Shown: piece by piece, positions 12,177 through 22,213 of the stretch | Numbering within the stretch: the first letter of the stretch is position 1 | Layout of the letters: every line of letters begins with the position of its first letter | Origin: Chimonanthus salicifolius | Taxonomy: Eukaryota; Streptophyta; Magnoliopsida; Laurales; Calycanthaceae | DNA length: 64,000 nt | Direction of reading: 5' to 3' | Assembly (NCBI GenBank): GCA_013350335.1 | Contig: CM023536.1 | Coordinates: 14,079,520 to 14,143,519, forward strand | Notes under the pieces: model-generated | The model's input: the letters and a program-made list of their open reading frames with translations, nothing else | What the model was told of the DNA's origin: nothing | Databases searched by the model: none | Made by a program: the position numbers and the translations under genes

Positions 12177-13931
12177 CTATGAAAAACTCGCTGTTTGTGA
12201 TTTATGGAAATCACATACATTATAATCAGCATTTAAATCTACACTCGTAGATGCCTGTGAAGAATGTAGCCTATTCGGACAAGTTCTCCTCGTATGACCA
12301 GTATTTTTGCATAACCCACATCTTCTTCCATTTAGTTGATTCTCTACAATATTAAATGCAGAAGGATCTCGACGTGTAAATGTTTGGCCCTGTGTAGAAT
12401 TCCTTGAACCTGGATGACGTCCTCTAGAATATTGCATAATAGAGTGACTGATTGGCTTATCATGGATGGCAAGATTTTGGAGATGATTTAGGACCACCTC
12501 TTGATCATACGAAGACAAATGTCCATATTTGTTCTTAATACCTTCAAAGTGTACGACTAATACATCCCTAGGCCTTTGCCTTACAACATTTAAGTCGTCC
12601 AATGAAATTAAGTCGATTCTCCATTGTGGGTGTATATCATCCAAATGTAATTTGTCCATCCATTGCATTTTGTGCGCACACGGTAGGCCCATTGAAGCTG
12701 TAAACTCTTCCGTACAAATGGGTGACAATGATCAGTTCATAAACATATCATATTGATTGTAAACCTTATTCATTGCGAAATGAGAAACTTTGCCGTTCAA
12801 TTCATCAAAGAAAGGAATAGACACATCACATGCAAACTGAATCTTCTCATCCTCAAGTTGAATATTGAACTCTTCAAATTGATTTTCAATGACATGGGCT
12901 ATGTTTCTTCGGACAACATCTAGATCACCTGTAGATGTAGATATATAACTTTTCAGAATAGCATGCGCACCCTCAACCGTTGAAGTAGCTCGATTCTTAA
13001 AATGTAAACTCCATCCGATCCATGCCTTGACGAATTGTTTTCTAAGTGGGATCCACGTCCTTGTTAAGTAGTTCACTGCTTGCGAATCATCTCTGAAATT
13101 TTGTTTGAATGCCTCAAACGCTGTATTGAATGCTTTTTCTGTTGGGGATCAATCAGGTCATTCCATTCGGTAAAAAATGCATTCCAATCTTCGATTTTCT
13201 TAAACATAGCTTTACAACAAGCAACAATATTCTTGTTGATGTGCCAAGAGCACAAAATATGTACAACATTAGGGAACTCCAAATCAATGACATTCTTTAA
13301 AACCAATTCCCTATCAGTCAAAAGAACTAGTCGACCATGCTCCACTCCAAAGATCTTTTTAAACATCTGTAATGTCCATACATAATCTTCAAATTTCTCA
13401 TTTCGTAGAAATGCAAAGCATGAGTAGAAGTTCTTATTGAAACTTGTTATACCAACAATATGAAGCAATGGCATATGATATTTGTTGGTTTTGTACGTGC
13501 AATCCATTAGAAGAACATTATGATAGCTCTTGGTAAGAAAAATGGACTTTGGATGTGCAAAAAATAGATGGGACAAATGACCATCATTGTCATAGTCAAG
13601 AAAATATTGGTAACCACCTTCTTAAAGATCATCTATCAAAGCTTGAATTGTAGTTCGACCCCTTAGTTACTCTTTCCGAAGCGCAAAACAAAAGTTGTAC
13701 AAATCACCAGCTGATATTCCAATATCTGGATTTTGCTTTGTAAGGGTCGTCAAAATTTGTCGTCGTGGTATATTGTAACTCCTCATTTCAATGATCATTT
13801 TTTTTCTCAGCATCTGAAAAACATCTTATACTTAGATGACCTAATAATAACTCTGATATATCATGATTGTGATCCAAATTCTTTATGGTCAACTTCCATG
13901 ACCCATCAACAATCTGTTTACCTTTCACTTG

Positions 13932-16795
13932 TGATGTGAATTTTAAATTACTCGCAAGCGTACGAACCAGTTTATAGTATAGAATATGAGTGCGAGATCG
14001 TACCCAAGGGAAATCTACAAAATAAAAAAAAATAGCACTATTTAAAAATAATGTGATTTAAGGAAATAGTTTTCTAAAACATTTAGTTATCATCTTAATT
14101 TAGAACAATAAATTGTTTTAGTGAATTTTTGAGAAAAAGAAAAATAAATCAAGAATAAATAATTTTTTTTTTACATAATCTACAATGGAATCGGGTCAAA
14201 CATCGAAGTGCCATGTTATCCGATTTAAAAACAAAAAACATGGCCTAGACTATGAAATATTCTGAAATTATTAAATATAATTCAAGTTTCTTATTTAATA
14301 AAATTCTAATTAAAATAATCATTAAATCAGATTTTTCAAATCAAGCCTTAGGCTTGAGCGGGTTTTAAACTTGTGTTTCCCCAATTCTAAAACAACTGTT
14401 CTTGATAAGAACCTTAGACTGGAGAGACGGCAAGTCCCACTGATCCTAAAAGGGGTTCCACTTTTCCTTGAAAAATCCTCAAATTAATTTGTTTCATAAA
14501 GTTCTTAAAAAGAATTAAAATTAAATTGAAAACCATCATTATTTAATATTTAATAATCATACATCTAAACAAACCGCCATGGATTTTATTAAAAATTTGG
14601 AAATGAAATACAATTCTTTTGGACTTTACATAAAAATAAAAAATTAAAATAACTTATAAGAAATTATTTATTTTTCTCTGTCTTTCGTCGTCCAACTTCA
14701 GCCTTCAATGTCTTGCCTGGTTCAACCTTCAATGGATCCAAAGCCTTGAATTTATAGAAGAGAGGGGATGAGATAAGAGTCCTTCAAACTCAACCGGGAT
14801 AAGACCCATTTTAAATTCAAATTCAGCCAGGCTGTGCTTTGTCCTTCTTCATCTCCTTATCCCTTCTATCTTTGAAACTCAGCTTCCAACGGCAGCTGAT
14901 TCTTATCCTTTATCTTCTCTTCAATCTGTTAATTCTATCTCTTGCAAAACCTTCCTTCCATCGACAGATAACTATCCCCTTTCTCTTCTCTATCTTTGAA
15001 ACTCAGCTGTTATCGATTAATCTTATCCTTCCTCATATTTTTGAAACCCAGCTGCTATCTTATCCAGCAGCTACACGGCAGCCCTCTATTTTGATTCCTT
15101 CTCTGCTTATCCCAGCTAAAAATCAAATTCTTCTTTATCCTCTGATCTTCCTTTCTCAGTTTCAATCGGCTAATCTTATCCTTATCTTATCTTCCTTCTT
15201 TCACTGATCTGAAATCAATTTTATCAGCAGCTAATTCTTTCCTAGTTGCTCGGTTAACAGCTGCTGCACGGCAGTTCTGCTGTCTTCTTTATCTTCCTCT
15301 CTGCTTGCTACTGCCAGTGCTCTATTTCTGCAATAAAAAATCGCAACTGCTGCTCTCTGTTTTTCCTCTGCTAGTTGCCGTCGGTCACTGCCCCTCAACT
15401 GGCTGCTCGTTGGAACCTTGCTGCTGCCTCTGTGTACAATGCTGGCTGCCCAGACTGTTGTTTCGCTGTTTGCAAACAGTCTCTGCTTTCTTCCCAGCTA
15501 GCTGCGATGGAACCTTGCTGCAGCTCTGCTTCAGCCGGCTGCCGGCTGTGCAGACTGCTTTCCATCGTCATCTCTTCTCAGCTGGCTGTTGTTCATGTGG
15601 GCAACAGCTCGGGCGGAACAGATCTAGTCACGGCCGGCCGCTGCTATGCTCATCTCAGCTGGTTGCTGTGTATGGCTTCAATCTCTGCTTGGACTGCCAT
15701 CTTTGTTCTCCTTCAGCTGCCCTCTTCTCAGCTGGCTGTTGTTCATGTGGGCAACAACTCGGGCGGAACAGATCTGGTCAAGGCCGGCCGCTGCTATGCT
15801 CATCTCAGCTGGTTGCTGTGTATGGCTTCAATCTCTGCTCGGACTGCCATCTCTGTTCTCCTTCAGCTGCCCTCTTCTCAGCTGGCTGCTCGGGCGGAAT
15901 CGATCTGCTGCTGCAGTGCTGGTAGTTGTTCTTGTGTTGCTCTTGTTGCTTTCTTCCTTCATTTCGTCTCTGCTAGCTGCTCATGTGGGCAGCATACTGA
16001 TGTCGGTTGCCTCTTCTCTACCTCTACTCCTTCCTCAGCTGCTGCTCGTCATCTCTTCTTGGCCGCTCTTCTTCTATTTGCTGGCTGCCGTTCATCTCAA
16101 ATGGCTGCCCGGGCGGAACCCTGCTGCAACGTCGATCTGGCTGCGCCTCCTTCTTCTTCTCAGCTGCTACTTGTTTCAGCCCTTGAGATCACAGCTGCTG
16201 TCCACCGTTGCTGCTGTGTTCGCTGCTGCTCGCTCGGACTGCTGTTTTGCACTCAGTTGCTGCCTCTTCAGCTAGACATCGCTGGCTTCAGCTTTGCTTG
16301 CTGCCCGTGTCAGCTGTTCGGACTCTACTTCAGTCGGCTGCCTTCTTTTCTCCATCGCTGGCTGACCATGAGTCCCCGTAACCTGTAACCAGAGAAAGAA
16401 AAGAGTAGAAAAGAAATAGAAATATAAAAAGAAATGGTAATAATTTATTTAGGCTTTCCTTCATGTGCCGGGCACCCGATCGACGGTAAGTGAGAAGGGT
16501 TGGTAAATGAAACTCGACATTCACTCGAAATTGGACAAATTAATTAATGAGTGTAGAAGGTTATAGGTTCTGAGACCCAACTGGTTTAACCAACTTGACC
16601 TGACCATTCTGAAGGTGACGTCGACCGTATTTTTTCTTAGCCATTTTTTTCATTTTTATTTTCTTTTTTTTTTTGTATTTTTCAAAATAAACTGTAAAAC
16701 TAAAAATAACATTTTAAATCTATCTAATATTTATAAAATAAGGACTAATTAATCTAATATTAAAGGGTAAAATTGTAATTTTACGGTGTTCATCA
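13932..16795. mobile_element. Solo LTR (2,864 bp) inside the MULE transposase
   Basis: Starts TGATGTGAATTTTAAATTAC and ends GGTGTTCATCA, so both ends show a TGATG/CATCA inverted pair. The flanks are ACTTG at 13927-13931 and again at 16796-16800, a 5-bp target duplication. No internal retroviral genes and no repeat of one end at the other, hence a solo LTR left by recombination. The opening ACTCGCAAGCGTACGAACC is a pattern I associate with long LTRs of plant Ty3/gypsy elements (from memory). The middle is CT- and GCTG-rich; the long ORF read there is low complexity and not believed. Confidence 0.8.
15572..15880 (+). repeat. 150-bp tandem repeat in the solo LTR
   Basis: CTCTTCTCAGCTGGCTG recurs at 15572, 15722 and 15872, so two complete 150-bp units and the start of a third stand head to tail. 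Units 1 and 2 differ at only a handful of bases. Confidence 0.9.
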
Positions 16796-17025
16796 ACTTG
16801 AAAAGGACAATTGCATTGGCGAGAGTATGCTTTCCTTTTTCTCGCATCATCTTCCACGCTAATCGTGCTACGGTATTTACCTCCTCAATCGCAGCCAATG
16901 ACTACTTTCTTTTCCTTATTACATGACCTCTTTATGATAGTTACAAATCCTTTTTCATAAGCGATATTCTTAACATAATTTATAAGCTCCTCATGACTTT
17001 CAAAACATCCCTCAACAAACTCCAT

Positions 17026-17710
17026 GCCACTTGAGGATTAAAAACTACCACTAAAACACTAATAATAATGAGATAAGAGAGAGAGAGTTACCTCCGATTT
17101 GAGATAAGAGATCCAGACAATAGCTTGAGAGAGACAACTTCGAACCGATATAAGAGAGAAGGGATTGAAAAGGGGGTTTAAGGGTTGAAAATTTAAATGG
17201 GTTTCAAGGGTTTGGGATTGAAATGGGGGTTGAAAAATGGGATTTTAAGGAGAAATCTTTGAAGAAGGTGGTTCAAAATGGGGTTTAAGAATTTGGGATT
17301 GAAATGGAGTTCAAGGGTTTGGGATTGAAAAGGGGTTCAAGGGTTTGGGATTGAAAAGGGGGTTCAAAATGGAGTTCAAAATGGGGTTTTAAGGAGAAAT
17401 CTTTGAAGAAGGTGGTTCAAAATGGGGTTTATGGGTTTCGGATTGAAATGGGGTTCAAGGGTTTCAGATTGAAAAGGGGCTTGAAAATGGAGTTTTAAGG
17501 AGAACTCTTTGAAGAAGGTGGTCTCAAATGGGGTTTAAGGGTTTGGGATAGAAATGGGGTTCAAGGGTTTGGGATTGAAAAGGGAGTTGAAAATGGGGTT
17601 TAAGGGAGAAGAGATTCAGAAAAGAGTTCAAGGGCAAAGGGAAAGGGAGAGCGAAACCACGGTTTAGGGTTTAGAATGTAATAAAACGAGTGGAATTTCG
17701 TGGATGCTCA
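17026..17710 (-). promoter_or_regulatory. 5' leader of the MULE transposase with a minisatellite
   Basis: Between the right TIR and the transposase ATG. It is G-rich on the + strand; from 17160 to 17640 it is built of imperfect 22-45 base units such as GGGTTTGGGATTGAAATGGG and GGAGAAATCTTTGAAGAAGG. The inner end has AAACCCTAAACC on minus, as does the leader of the other MULE gene. Confidence 0.6.
17160..17640. repeat. G-rich minisatellite
   Basis: At least ten imperfect copies of GGTTCAAGGGTTTGGGATTG-type units, mixed with four copies of a longer unit containing AAGGAGAAATCTTTGAAG. No coding sense. Confidence 0.75.
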
Positions 17711-17724
17711 CTTATATATATAAG
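17711..17724 (-). promoter_or_regulatory. Candidate TATA box for the MULE transposase
   Basis: CTTATATATATAAG, identical to the tract at 9501-9514, lies at the inner end of the right TIR, about 690 bases upstream of the transposase ATG on minus. Inferred from position and symmetry. Confidence 0.45.
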
Positions 17725-18605
17725 TTGTCATTCGTTCGAATGAATAGATTGATTCATTGAATGAATGACAACTTATATGTCATTCGTTCGAATGAATCAA
17801 CCCATTCATTCGAACGAATGACATATAGACTTGCATTCATTCGAATAAATGGCTTGATTCATTCGAACGAATGCCATTCGAGAGAAGGACTGTCATTTTC
17901 CAGTCCTCTCTGATACATTCGTTCGAATGAATCAGTCAATTCATTCGAATGAATGCACGTCTATATGTCATTCGTTCGAATGAATTGAGCCATTCATTCG
18001 AACGAATGATATATAGACGTACATTCATTCGAATGAATTGAGCCATTCATTCGAACGAATGACATTCGAGAGAAGGACTGTCATTTTCCAGTCCTCTCTG
18101 ATACATTCGTTCGAATGAATGATCAATTTATTCGAATGAATGCACGTCTATGTGCCATTCGTTCGAATGAATGGATTGATTCATTCGAACGAATGACATT
18201 TGATCGAAGGACTGTCATTTTCCAGTCCCCTCTGATTCATTCGTTCGAATGAATGGATAGATTTATTCGAACAAATGAACAACTTTTGCCCATTCATTCG
18301 AATGAATGGAATTTATACTGGGGAATTCGTTCGAATGAATGGATTTTACACATGGGCATTCGTTCGAATGAGTCAAAATCTCGGCAGGATGCATGTATTC
18401 ATTCGAACGAATCCGAAATGAACTAGGAATTCATTCGAATGAATGAAAACAGAGGGGGTATGCGTCCATTCGTTCGAACGAATGGAGAAATGAACTGAGC
18501 ATTCGTTCGAACGAATGAGAACGCGGGGGTAAAATGGAAATTTGCCACCCTCACCCGAAAACGGGTGTATAGAGGCAGAAAAACCGAGTGTGTAAATGGA
18601 GACCC
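17711..18605 (-). repeat. Right TIR made of TTCGAA palindromes
   Basis: Reverse-complement counterpart of 8619-9514, 895 bases, with the same order of modules. The interposed hairpin motif appears near 17885, 18075 and 18205 as GGACTGTCATTTTCCAGTCC. It ends with TGGAGACCC at 18605. Confidence 0.9.
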
Positions 18606-18613
18606 CTAATAAA
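18606..18613. repeat. Target site duplication, right (CTAATAAA)
   Basis: Exact copy of 8611-8618, immediately after the MULE end. Confidence 0.85.
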
Positions 18614-20632
18614 TGCCAAGAAAAATGTTAAACTTGAATCAAACAATAGAATGTAGTAATATTACGACCCACTTTGTAAGAATCAAGTTTTAATTGGCCA
18701 AACTAAGAATTCTAGATTATACAATTTTTTTATAACCAAGGTGTCGAGGACTCTTAGAGCATTCAATTAAGTTTTGGAGCATGTGTGAGCCTTTCTACCT
18801 ACACTTACTGGATAATTCTACGGAAATGACTCTTTAAAGTGGAGTTAGAATTAAATTTAGAACTCCTACTTTTTTATACGGATTCTTAGCCATCACTTCA
18901 ACTCCTTTGCATTCTAGATTATACAAGTTTAAAAGACTTCTATAAAATTCTTTATATTCCAAATCACATTGTTATGTTTTTGGCTTGGTTAAAAAATAGG
19001 AACTGAGTATGCAAGATTTTATATTTGTATTTTTCTTTTGTCCCATTCTTCATAAAAAAGGGTGACTTCATTTTGTAAAGAGAGGAGTGCTCTCACATAT
19101 TGGCTTAAAAAACAAAAATAATTGTCAAGAGTTTCCCCAAGGTCTCAAAAAAAAAAAATAATAATAATAATAATAGAATCAAGCACTTAATTAAACCTCC
19201 AATATCAATTTTGGAATTCATGACGAAAAAAAAAGAAAAGAAAGCACAACACATGAGTATGACAGTTGATCCTCAAACCAACATTTTATTTTGAAGGCAT
19301 TCCATCGAATGCCTGATGACTTTCCTTATAGAATCCATGAAATTAAAGGAAAAACATGAAAAATGAAAAGTAGAATCCACACTCATATTAGATTATAAAC
19401 CCTTCAATTAAATATAAAAGCTCCAATTTAGAAGTAAAATAAGTAAAGAAAAATGGACAAAATATGAAGTTGACATTAAAAATTTAAAATAATTAACATG
19501 CAAGAAAAAAAATTCCAAATTACCTTTTAATTGACCAAAATTGGAACACTCATTCACGAGGACATCTATGGGCAAGTTGCTTGGGGTCTCCCATTTCATC
19601 TCCTTTGGATGTTCTATCACTACTTGTTCTCTACATTCCCTTTCAAATCACAATTGCCGATCATCCATTACAAATTCAATCAACTTAAAAAAACCCCAAA
19701 TTCCAAAATCTATGGGCAGAAAGGAGTGCTTAATTCAGTTCACAGAGAAAATCCCAAATCCCAAAATCCAAAGCCCAAATTTGGTGCCCACAATGCAGGA
19801 AACTCTCTACATGAGGACTCGTTTTTCATGAAGTTGGAGTGAGTGATTCATTCTCATTGAGGTGATACGTTTCTAGTAGGCTTTGATTGAATTGTAGATG
19901 CCGGAACTTTCATGTGATTTTAATTTACACGTTTTAAGGATTAGTCGGGTGCTCTAAGAGAATTTGAACACTTCAATTATTAAATAAAAGATAAAAAATG
20001 AAGAATTTGATAAGAGTGAAATAAAAAAAAGGAGCGAAAAGACTCACATGTGACAATCGGATTGCACCTCTTCTTTGACATCTAAGCACCAATATTATAG
20101 ACAATGAAAAGGAAAATGACTACATGATAAATTAAGGATATCAGTTGCACTCTCACATATGTTAGTTCAACATTAACAAAATGAGAAAAAAAAAAAATCA
20201 AGTCAACTTTTAAATATAAAATCAATACAATGAGGTTCAGCGTGTATACACCTATCAAATGGAAAACTGACTAAAAGAAACCTTATCCCATTCTTTTTTA
20301 CTTTTTCTTTTTTATACTAATAGATTTTCCTCAAAACCCAAACATAAAGTGCCCCAAGGCATATAAGTTTACACAAATTTTCTTAGAAAAATGATTTTTC
20401 ACAAGTTTCTTTGGAATTTAAAAATTTAAAGCCAAATTTCTTTGAAAAATAACTTAATTTTTTTCCATCAAAACTTATCAAAAATGCTTTAGCACACTAT
20501 CGATGAGTTGACTCAATTAATATTAAAAACCTTAATCATGTCCGTACCCAATTTATTAAGTGATTTAACACAACCCAACTGAGTTTAAATGAATTAAATC
20601 CAAACAAAATAAGTTTAAATGGGTAGACCAAA
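18614..20632. other. AT-rich intergenic DNA
   Basis: No convincing gene. On minus, about 19820-19500 reads through a short open stretch (HPKEMKWETPSNLPIDVLVNE) that ends at a GT-rich donor-like AAAAGGTAATTT; this could be an orphan first exon, but no partner exon was found. An (ATA)n tract lies at 19155-19175. Confidence 0.4.
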
Positions 20633-20637
20633 CTCAA

Positions 20638-20960
20638 TGTTGTGCGAATTACACACAAATCAAATCGCAAATCACAGATTTAAGGACACATAAGAAGAAC
20701 ACAGATTTTACGTGGTTCAATAAAATTGTCTATGTCCCGGGATGTGCGACTAGTTCCACTATAAAGAAGATCCTGAACAGGTTATAAAGGATCACACACC
20801 CTTCCCTTCCTTCTTCCTAAGAGTCTATCTTTTCTCTTTGTTTTTCTCTATTCCATGTAACTGCATAGCTCAAAGAATCCTTACAACCGGCTGGGCCCAG
20901 TGGGTCTGAACCCAGCAGACAACTCAAGCCCAAAAGGGCTTTGAGCCATAAAATCCAACA
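20638..20960. mobile_element. Candidate solo LTR, 323 bp
   Basis: Starts TGTTGTGCGAATTACACAC and ends AAAATCCAACA, with TG/CA and TGTTG/CAACA-like ends. Flanks are CTCAA (20633-20637) and CTTAA (20961-20965), a 4-of-5 match. Contains TTACGTGGTTCAATAAAAT, a pattern I associate with short LTRs of plants. Orientation not settled. Confidence 0.5.
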
Positions 20961-21255
20961 CTTAATCCTTTTAATAATGAGTGTCCCAACCCGATTAATA
21001 CTTAATTAACAAGTTGGGTCAACTTGACCAATTTTAAGTGTGTTAAATCGACTTAGACTTGATATGTCTTATTTTTCAAATAAATTGACTGGCACAAGGA
21101 CACAACCATGCTTAAATGGGCTAAATCCAACCTAACCCATTTACTTAACACTTGAGCCAACCCAACTTGTATCAAGCTTGACCATTTATTAAAGGAGACA
21201 ACCTACCAGGTCTAGTCCTTGTGTTATCATTGACCTATCTTATTAAATATATAGT

Positions 21256-21448
21256 AGCAATTCTCCCACGGGTATTTTGTTTAATTCGACATGGATTTTA
21301 GTTTATTGCCTATTTTGCCTTTTGAATCGGCTCGCTAAACTCTTCGAATTACTTACAGTAAAGGGTTTGGCGAGCTGACTCGAACGGCAAAATAGGCAAT
21401 ACAGTAAAACCCGTGTCGGATTAGACAAAATGCTTGTGGGAGGATTGT
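21256..21448. mobile_element. Fold-back MITE, about 190 bp
   Basis: The left arm (CTCCCACGGGTATTTTGT ... GTTTATTGCCTATTTTGCC) and the right arm, read in reverse (CTCCCACAAGCATTTTGT ... CTGTATTGCCTATTTTGCC), match over about 75 bases and nearly meet in the centre. The ends resemble those of the MITE at 63119 (CTCC.ACGGGCA.TTTG). No target duplication identified. Confidence 0.65.
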
Positions 21449-22100
21449 TGGCACCAATTTAACCACTTGATTATGCTTAAATAGGTCAATTTAATTTAGC
21501 TCATTTTTAAAAGGTTGATTTAACTTGACTCATGCTAAACTCGACCCAAGTATCCAACAAGCCGTGATGGATTGATCTAACTCATCCACTTATTAAAATA
21601 TTGATCAGAATCAATTTGTATCAAATTGATTCATCTATTAAATAGATTAATTCAACTCAAAAAAATCTTAATTATAACTTATAGTTGACCTAATCTCATT
21701 TAATAAATGGGTAGATCTAATTCGATACTTGACAAAGAATAATTAGGTTGAGCCAACTTGACGCTTTATTAAATGGTGGACCCGATTTGATTCATTCAAT
21801 TTCAAACTATTGATTAAATGAATCGACTCAACCTCAAATATTTATATTCTGATTTTTTTAGTAAACAAAATTAGAAAATTTTATATTAAAATTAAATTCG
21901 GAACAAATTATTTTTCAGAACTCTTTTCATCTAAGTCTATTTTTTATTAAAATTTAATTTACTGAGAATGCCCTGGAGGAGAAAAAAAAAATGATGGAAT
22001 GCACCAGAAAGAAGGGCCAGGTGGAGAACGAAATATGAAATGGAGTTGGTGGAGAAAGTTATGAACAAAGGCGGACATTTCCATTCTTCTGCTCTTTCTC
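21449..22100. other. AT-rich sequence upstream of BADC
   Basis: No ORF of note. The last part presumably includes the BADC promoter. Many short degenerate GACTCAACC/ATTTATTAAA words appear on both strands, perhaps an old degraded repeat. Confidence 0.4.
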
Positions 22101-22213
22101 TCTCTTATTAACATTCAACCCCAAACATACCTACCCTTTCTCTCTCTTGTTTAAATTCCTACCTTCTCGCTTCATTTCCACACCTCTCTCTCTCTCTTTG
22201 TCTCGTTCTCAAA
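22081..22213 (+). promoter_or_regulatory. Pyrimidine-rich 5' leader of BADC
   Basis: CTCTTTCTCTCTC runs at about 22090, 22138 and 22189 lead up to the ATG at 22214. Such CT-rich leaders and Y-patches are common at plant transcription starts. No clear TATA box was found. Confidence 0.5.

Larger units (their letters stand above)
12177..17025 (-). pseudogene. MULE transposase, split by a solo LTR
   Basis: Reading on minus from ATG at 17025: a FAR1-like N-terminal domain (HEELINYVKNIAYEKGF, then CNCPF), interrupted at 16795 by a solo LTR, resuming at 13931 in the same frame (VKGKQIVDGSWKL ... HNHD). Next come the MULE transposase core (LLMDCTYKTNKY, LLTDRELVL, HILCSWHINKN), a SWIM-type tail (MGLPCAHK) and a CCHC knuckle (CGLCKNTGHTRRTC). 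Joining the two sides at one copy of the 5-bp duplication gives an unbroken frame over the join. Damage besides the insertion: TGA in the N-terminal part near 16885, TAA near 13623, TAG near 13668, a one-base frameshift near 13075 and TGA at 12732-12734. The protein would cut and join DNA at the TIRs; this copy is inactive. Confidence 0.88.
8619..18605. mobile_element. Mutator-like element (MULE), 9,987 bp, long TIRs
   Basis: The element starts GGGTCCCCATTTACACAC and its other end, read in reverse, starts GGGTCTCCATTTACACAC. The two ends stay inverted-repeat matched for about 895 bases. An 8-bp direct duplication flanks it. Inside are a decayed accessory gene on + (9801-11577) and a decayed MULE transposase on - (12177-17025), arranged convergently, each facing inward from one TIR. 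The transposase is interrupted by a solo LTR (13932-16795), so the pre-insertion element was about 7.1 kb. All coding regions carry stops or frameshifts, so the copy is dead unless helped in trans. Confidence 0.9.

Noticed and set aside
15375..16388. 337-codon ORF as a protein gene
   Set aside because: It lies wholly in CT/GCTG-rich solo LTR sequence with a 150-bp tandem repeat, and parallel frames are open too. Ser/Leu/Cys-rich composition without domains.
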